Below, piece after piece: positions 59,397 to 64,000 of a DNA stretch of 64,000 bases. This stretch comes from Pseudohongiella spirulinae. Lineage in GTDB: Bacteria; Pseudomonadota; Gammaproteobacteria; Pseudomonadales; Pseudohongiellaceae. Position numbers and translations under genes: made by a program. The stretch covers positions 1,426,001-1,490,000 of the forward strand of contig NZ_CP013189.1 of the NCBI RefSeq assembly GCF_001444425.1, in the 5' to 3' direction. Numbering within the stretch: position 1 is the first letter of the stretch; the number at the start of each line of letters is the position of its first letter. The notes beneath the pieces were generated by a model. That model did no database searches, had not been told where the DNA came from, and saw nothing but the letters and a program-made list of their open reading frames with translations.

Positions 59397-61232
59397 ATGC
59401 GCAAAACTTATGGCGGGGTTATGTTGTCCCTGTTGATGGCAATGTCCTGGTCTGGCTTGCAGGCCGCTGAAAATCTTGATGGCGATTCCCTGTACACACA
59501 ATATTGTGCCATGTGCCATACGGCACCTCAGGACGAGCGCACACCACCGCGCGATGCCTTATCTACCTACACAGCTAACAGCATATACCGGGCATTGACT
59601 GAGGGGGTCATGAGGGCTCAGGGTGCCCCCCTGACTGCAGAGCAACAAATAGCTCTGTCGGAGTTTCTGGCTGGCGAACCGATGCGCGAAGAGCTGGCAG
59701 CGGCGCCGACGCAGCGCTGCGATCTGCCGATGCCGCAGTTTGAGTTATCACTGCCGGGCAACTGGAACGGTTGGGGCAATGGCCTGAGTAACGAGCGCCA
59801 TCAGTCTTCACGAGGAACCAGTATTACCGCCGATAATATTGATCAACTCGAACTGGTCTGGGCCTGGGGTCTGGAAAACGCGTCTGTTGCCCGGGCGCAG
59901 CCGACCATTATTAACCAGGTGATGATTCTGGGCAGTCCATCCGGCGAGGTGCGCGCGATGGACCTGGAAACAGGGTGTACCTACTGGATCTATGATGCCC
60001 CGCAGGAAGTGCGGGCTGCCGTTACAGTGGCCTTCTCGAGTGTTCATGATGCTTATCTGGCTGTTGTTGCCGATGCATCGAATCACTTGCATGTGCTTGA
60101 TGCCAGAACCGGTGAGCTGAAGTGGGAGTCCGATGTGGATTCCAACCCTTATGCGCGCAGTACCGGGTCTCCGGTTGTTTATGATGATATGATTTTTGTA
60201 CCCGTTTCTTCATCTGAGGTAGGCGCTGCCGGCCGCCCCGATCATCATTGCTGCACCTTCCGCGGCAATGTGGCTGCTTTTGATCTGCACAGTGGCATCA
60301 AATTATGGCATACCTATGTCATGGAAGAGGCTGTTCATGTGGGTGAAAACAGTATTGGTAACCCGGTTTACGCGCCTTCCGGTGCGCCTATCTGGCAGGC
60401 CCCGAGCATCGATGCCGAGCGCCGGATTGTTTATGCTGGTACAGGTCAGAACTATACCCGCCCGGCCAGCAACAGCAGTGACTCTGTCATAGCCTTCGAC
60501 ATGGATTCCGGCGAGATTCTCTGGATTCATCAAACCATGGAAGATGATGCATTTACCATGGCCTGCGCCATGGGTGGTGAGCATCCAAATTGCCCGGATG
60601 CCGGGCCTGATGTTGATATTGGTGCGCCTATCGTGACGACGACATTGAGTAACGGTCAGGATATTGTGGTCGCGGGGACCAAGGGCGCAGTTGTGGTTGG
60701 TCTGGATCCGGACAATAATGGCGAACTGCTCTGGTCCACCCGCATAGGTCGTGGCGGTGCCCTGGGCGGTGTGCACTGGGGCATGAGTTTTGATGGCGAT
60801 GTGGTCTATGTACCGGTCTCTGATCGGGGCACGGGTGCTGATGGTGCCAGTCCCTCGCAACCGGGCCTGCATGCCATTGATATGAAAACCGGTGAGGTGC
60901 TCTGGTACACGGCTGCTCCGCAACGATGTCAGGAGGGTGTGCGTGGCTGCATGGATGCCTATTCCGGCCCAGTCAGCACAACCGATGACCTGGTTATTGC
61001 CAGCTCGCTCAGTGGTTATCTGTTTGCTCATGATCGTCTGACCGGCGAGATTGTCTGGGAGCTGAATACGGTGCAGGACTATGCTGCCATCAATGGTGTG
61101 GAAACCCGTGGTGGTTCAATTGATGCAACAGGTCCCGTTCTGTCCGGTGATTACATGGTGGTCAGTTCAGGTTACGCCACCTTCAGCCAGATGGCTGGCA
61201 ATGCCATACTGGTGTTCAGAGTTAACAATTGA
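59397..61232 (+). CDS. periplasmic quinohaemoprotein: N-terminal cytochrome c fused to PQQ-type beta-propeller (second copy)
   Basis: The 611-residue product resembles the one at 17411-19279. A signal peptide (LLMAMSWSGLQA) precedes a cytochrome c domain with CAMCH (Cys37-His41). A PQQ-type propeller follows (about 130-605), with AMDLETGCTYWIYD, LHVLDARTGELKWESD and IAFDMDSGEILW. The vicinal pair Cys285-Cys286 (HHCCTFRGN) matches the position of Cys287-Cys288 in the other copy. The ATG follows GAGGGTGGAAGT. It is divergent from corA and 52 bases before a true PQQ dehydrogenase with the opposite domain order. Alcohol oxidation with electron transfer to its own haem is the likely role. The substrate is not known. 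Confidence 0.85.
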   Translation: MRKTYGGVMLSLLMAMSWSGLQAAENLDGDSLYTQYCAMCHTAPQDERTPPRDALSTYTANSIYRALTEGVMRAQGAPLTAEQQIALSEFLAGEPMREELAAAPTQRCDLPMPQFELSLPGNWNGWGNGLSNERHQSSRGTSITADNIDQLELVWAWGLENASVARAQPTIINQVMILGSPSGEVRAMDLETGCTYWIYDAPQEVRAAVTVAFSSVHDAYLAVVADASNHLHVLDARTGELKWESDVDSNPYARSTGSPVVYDDMIFVPVSSSEVGAAGRPDHHCCTFRGNVAAFDLHSGIKLWHTYVMEEAVHVGENSIGNPVYAPSGAPIWQAPSIDAERRIVYAGTGQNYTRPASNSSDSVIAFDMDSGEILWIHQTMEDDAFTMACAMGGEHPNCPDAGPDVDIGAPIVTTTLSNGQDIVVAGTKGAVVVGLDPDNNGELLWSTRIGRGGALGGVHWGMSFDGDVVYVPVSDRGTGADGASPSQPGLHAIDMKTGEVLWYTAAPQRCQEGVRGCMDAYSGPVSTTDDLVIASSLSGYLFAHDRLTGEIVWELNTVQDYAAINGVETRGGSIDATGPVLSGDYMVVSSGYATFSQMAGNAILVFRVNN

Positions 61233-61284
61233 ACGTAACTAAAGCAACGAATAAGAAACCTATGTTCATATGCAGGGAGTAATC

Positions 61285-63459
61285 ATGAAAAAACAAACTC
61301 ACCTTGGGCTGATGGCAGCGGCTGCCATACTTGTGGCAGCCTGTGGACCTTCAGACCAGCCAGCGAGCACCGCGGTGAGCAGTTCGCCGGCTGAACCCGC
61401 AGCGCCTGCCCACCCTCGATACGAGGCTTCCGTGGATGCTGCCCGTCTGATCTCCGCAGACAGCGAGCCTGGTCAGTGGATGTCTACCGGTCGTACTTAC
61501 TGGGAGCAGCGTTATTCGCCGCTCACGCAAATCAATGAATCGAACGTTGATCAGCTGGGTCTGGTCTGGTCTTCGGACCTGGACACCAGCCGCGGGCAGG
61601 AAGCAACACCAATCATGGTCGATGGTGCGCTTTATGTGACCACCGCCTGGAGTATGGTCAAAGCCTATGATGCGGCTACAGGGCAGCTACTCTGGGAGTT
61701 TGATCCGGAAGTGGACCGCGCCCGTGGAGTGGATGCCTGCTGTGATGTAGTGAACCGCGGTGTTGCAGTCTGGGATGGCAAGGTCTTTTTCGGTGCACTT
61801 GATGGGCGCTTGATTGCGCTTGATTCAGCTTCCGGGGAACAGGTCTGGAGCCAGGTCACCGTAGATCAGAGTCAGCCGTACACGATAACCGGCGCGCCAC
61901 GCATCATTGACGGCAAAGTCATCATTGGCAACGCCGGCGGAGAGTACGGTGTGCGCGGTTATGTAACTGCCTATGATGCATCTTCCGGTGATCAGCTCTG
62001 GCGTTACTACACTGTTCCCGGTAATCCGGCGGATGGTTTTGAACAGCCTGAGCTGGAAATGGCCGCTGAAACATGGACAGGCACATGGTGGGAGATGGGC
62101 GGTGGCGGTACCGTCTGGGATTCCATGGCCTACGATCCTGAGTCCAATCTGCTGTATCTTGGGGTCGGTAACGGCTCGCCCTGGAATCAGTCGCTGCGAA
62201 GCCCGGGCGGTGGGGATAATCTGTTCCTGTCCTCAATCGTCGCCATTAACCCAGATGACGGCAGTTATGTCTGGCACTATCAGACTACACCCGGTGAAAC
62301 GTGGGACTATACAGCGACCCAGCAGATTATCGTCGCTGATGTGGAGTTTGGCGGTGAAACGCGTCGAGTGGTCATGCAGGCTCCCAAGAACGGTTTCTTC
62401 TATGTGCTGGACGCTTTGACAGGAAGATTGCTGTCAGCAGAAAAATTTGTGCCAATGACATGGGCCACACACGTGGACCTGGAGACCGGTCGGCCAGTAG
62501 AAATACCGGAAGCCCGTTACAACGATACGGGAGTTCCGATTATCGTACAGCCCGGTCCACTGGGTGGCCACAACTGGCATCCGATGTCTTACAGTCAAAA
62601 TACCGGCCTTGTTTACCTGCCTGTTACCGAGAACTATATGGGTTATGTAGCACAGGAGAACTTCGAACGCTCCGAGCGCGGCTGGAATACCGGTACCGAT
62701 ATGGCCGAAGGGGCACGCCTGGTAGCAGCTCTGGGGGCGCCGGATCGCGCTGCCTATTTGATGGCCTGGGATCCGATTGCTCAGCAGGAAGTGTGGCGCC
62801 AGCCTCAGTTGATAGAAACCGCTGCGGCCGGTGTGTTAACGACCGCCGGTGGATTGGTGTTTCAGGGTAATGCAGCCGGAGAGTTTGTTGCCTATCGAGA
62901 TAGCGATGGCGAACGTCTGTGGTCAGGTATTACGCAGTCACATACCGTAGCTGCCCCGATTACCTATGAACTGGACGGCGTGCAGTATGTTGCTCTGGTG
63001 ACCGGGTCTCGTGCCCTGCCTCAGGAAGGACCGGGCGCAATGGGTTCTACAACACGCGCATCAAGCAATAATTCACGTGTACTGGTTTACGCACTCAACG
63101 GTAGTCATCAGTTGCCTACGCGTGAAATCGTGGCAGATGAGCAAGAGTTGAATCCTCCGGCCCTGATCGCCAACAATGAAATGCTGGCACAGGGTGAGCA
63201 GACTTATGGGCGCTTCTGCAGTGTCTGCCATGGTGCCAATGCTGTCAGCGATGGGGCTGGTGTATTCCCTGATCTGCGTTATGCCGATCGGCTGCATGAT
63301 CTGGATGCCTGGAATGCCGTCGTGCTGGAAGGTGAACTGGCCAGCAGTGGCATGGTAGCCTTTGATGGACAACTGGAAGAGTCTGACTCAGAAGCCGTGC
63401 TGCAGTACGTGATTTCGCGGGCGATTGCGCTGGCTGATGAACTGCGGGCCCAGCAGTAA
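61285..63459 (+). CDS. PQQ-dependent alcohol dehydrogenase, quinohaemoprotein, lipoprotein form
   Basis: The 724-residue product has a lipobox (ILVAACG), then a PQQ beta-propeller of the methanol/ethanol dehydrogenase family and a C-terminal cytochrome c domain with CSVCH (residues 645-649). Vicinal Cys152-Cys153 (DACCDVVNRG) stack against PQQ in the family, and Asp341 in GETWDYTATQ is the expected catalytic base. Propeller repeats such as YVTAYDASSGDQLWRYY and LLYLGVGNGSPWN are visible. This order, propeller then haem, is the type II alcohol dehydrogenase arrangement. Start ATG at 61285 is fixed by GGGAG six bases upstream. It lies between the haem-first quinohaemoprotein and an alkyltransferase gene two bases downstream. 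Electrons should pass to a soluble cytochrome c. Confidence 0.93.
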   Translation: MKKQTHLGLMAAAAILVAACGPSDQPASTAVSSSPAEPAAPAHPRYEASVDAARLISADSEPGQWMSTGRTYWEQRYSPLTQINESNVDQLGLVWSSDLDTSRGQEATPIMVDGALYVTTAWSMVKAYDAATGQLLWEFDPEVDRARGVDACCDVVNRGVAVWDGKVFFGALDGRLIALDSASGEQVWSQVTVDQSQPYTITGAPRIIDGKVIIGNAGGEYGVRGYVTAYDASSGDQLWRYYTVPGNPADGFEQPELEMAAETWTGTWWEMGGGGTVWDSMAYDPESNLLYLGVGNGSPWNQSLRSPGGGDNLFLSSIVAINPDDGSYVWHYQTTPGETWDYTATQQIIVADVEFGGETRRVVMQAPKNGFFYVLDALTGRLLSAEKFVPMTWATHVDLETGRPVEIPEARYNDTGVPIIVQPGPLGGHNWHPMSYSQNTGLVYLPVTENYMGYVAQENFERSERGWNTGTDMAEGARLVAALGAPDRAAYLMAWDPIAQQEVWRQPQLIETAAAGVLTTAGGLVFQGNAAGEFVAYRDSDGERLWSGITQSHTVAAPITYELDGVQYVALVTGSRALPQEGPGAMGSTTRASSNNSRVLVYALNGSHQLPTREIVADEQELNPPALIANNEMLAQGEQTYGRFCSVCHGANAVSDGAGVFPDLRYADRLHDLDAWNAVVLEGELASSGMVAFDGQLEESDSEAVLQYVISRAIALADELRAQQ

Positions 63460-63461
63460 TC

Positions 63462-63959
63462 ATGTCTGTTGTTTACTACAGTGTGTATGAATCACCGGTT
63501 GGCAGCTTGCTGCTGGCCGGTGACGGCATGCAACTGTCATTAATCAGTTTCCCGGAGGGCAGGGCGTCAAGACAACCTGAGCCTGACTGGCTGAGACGTA
63601 ATGATGCATTCAAAAATGTCAAAATTCAGTTGAAGGCTTATTTTGGCGGGGAGTTGACCGAGTTTGATTTGCCCCTGGCGCCTCAGGGGACTGAGTTTCA
63701 GTTATTGGTCTGGAACGCGCTGAAAACTATTCCCTATGGTGAAACCCGCAGTTACGGCGATATTGCGGCCCAGGTGGGCCGACCCGATGCCAGCAGGGCA
63801 GTGGGCGCCGCGAATGGCCAAAACCCCATACCGATAGTCATACCCTGTCACCGGGTGATTGGCCGTGATGGTTCCCTGACCGGCTTCGGTGGAGGACTGG
63901 CCTGTAAACAACACTTGCTGGCTCTGGAGCAGCAAAGTCTGCCATTCTCACTCAGCTGA
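63462..63959 (+). CDS. ogt: methylated-DNA--protein-cysteine S-methyltransferase (Ogt type)
   Basis: The 165-residue suicide enzyme removes O6-methylguanine and O4-methylthymine from DNA. The active-site cysteine is Cys129 in IPCHRVIGRDG, with the upstream helix-turn-helix region TIPYGETRSYGDIAAQVG and RAVGAANGQNP. The N-terminal domain (YYSVYESPVGSLLLAGD) fits the Ogt and AdaB type. The ATG lies two bases after the PQQ dehydrogenase stop. It overlaps the convergent GGDEF fragment by 12 bases. No alkyl-damage regulator (Ada) is seen. Confidence 0.95.
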   Translation: MSVVYYSVYESPVGSLLLAGDGMQLSLISFPEGRASRQPEPDWLRRNDAFKNVKIQLKAYFGGELTEFDLPLAPQGTEFQLLVWNALKTIPYGETRSYGDIAAQVGRPDASRAVGAANGQNPIPIVIPCHRVIGRDGSLTGFGGGLACKQHLLALEQQSLPFSLS

Positions 63960-64000
63960 ATCACCTGCTACGCTGACCCTGTTGCGACCAGCTGCTTTGG
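63948..64000 (-). CDS. C-terminal end of a GGDEF diguanylate cyclase (runs off the window)
   Basis: Reading the minus strand from the window edge gives KAAGRNRVSVAGDSAE followed by a TGA stop at 63948-63950. The KAAGRNRV sequence is the highly conserved end of GGDEF domains, which synthesise the second messenger cyclic di-GMP. The frame starts beyond 64000, so neither the GG(D/E)EF active site nor sensory domains can be seen and activity cannot be judged. The last 12 bases overlap the alkyltransferase gene on the other strand. The call rests on one short signature, hence moderate confidence. Confidence 0.6.
   Translation of the reverse strand, partial: KAAGRNRVSVAGDSAE

Noticed and set aside
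60303-61031. 242-codon minus-strand frame opposite the PQQ propeller
   Set aside because: The plus strand encodes clear propeller repeats; the antisense peptide is rich in random His/Arg and has no motif.

Overview
This window looks like chromosomal DNA of an aerobic, probably marine, heterotrophic gammaproteobacterium. The evidence is: a methylcitrate operon of the AcnD/PrpF type led by a GntR regulator; PurT; two large TonB-dependent receptors; several periplasmic PQQ/haem-c oxidases; FadL, acyl-CoA synthetase and acyl-CoA dehydrogenase genes; and an Hsp20 gene with a sigma-32-like promoter. Genus-level assignment is not supported by the sequence alone. I see no rRNA, tRNA, CRISPR array, transposase or phage gene. 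The one repeat-like structure is a large imperfect inverted repeat at 3420-3611.

Layout. 1-2439: an exported-protein fragment and a gamma-glutamyltransferase (minus), then a VOC protein. 2511-3311: a methyltransferase. 3706-10336: prp operon (GntR regulator, prpB, prpC, acnD, prpF) for propionyl-CoA oxidation. 10454-19279: two outer-membrane DUF5916 proteins around a divergent Lrp regulator/class V PLP-enzyme pair, ending in a cytochrome-c/PQQ-propeller fusion. 19276-26647: FadL, enoyl-CoA hydratase, purT, a transglutaminase-like exported protein, a membrane-anchored protein of unknown function and an SDR. 26701-27510: a structured, terminator-ended RNA on the minus strand, and an Hsp20 gene whose leader resembles a ROSE RNA thermometer. 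27556-31218: quinone-oxidoreductase-like, nitronate monooxygenase and membrane-anchored FMN glutamate-synthase-like genes. 31246-40090: MaoC, an exported RidA, a dihaem cytochrome c4, a TonB receptor, a CadC-like regulator and, divergently, a Tat-exported flavin amine oxidase. 40215-40717: a small exported protein behind a perfect FNR/Anr box. 40937-49340: acyl-CoA synthetase, an RND efflux pair with divergent TetR regulator and palindromic operator, and an acyl-CoA dehydrogenase. 49666-56893: a TonB receptor, a cold-shock protein with long leader, a serine hydrolase, a FabH-like synthase and a barrel-like protein. 56880-64000: an ADP/ATP-translocase-like carrier, CorA, two PQQ proteins, a DNA alkyltransferase and the end of a GGDEF protein.

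How the genes work together. The prp operon burns propionyl-CoA to pyruvate and succinate, fitting a cell that degrades odd-chain or branched acids; FadL, enoyl-CoA hydratase, acyl-CoA synthetase and acyl-CoA dehydrogenase feed the same area. Receptors, barrels and periplasmic quinoproteins suggest uptake and periplasmic oxidation of alcohols and amines with electrons passed to cytochrome c. The two least explained assemblies are the Lrp-linked PLP enzyme/DUF5916/quinohaemoprotein operon (13310-19279) and the exported RidA/cytochrome c4/TonB receptor/amine-oxidase neighbourhood (31246-40090). Functions joining these genes are inference from adjacency and family membership.
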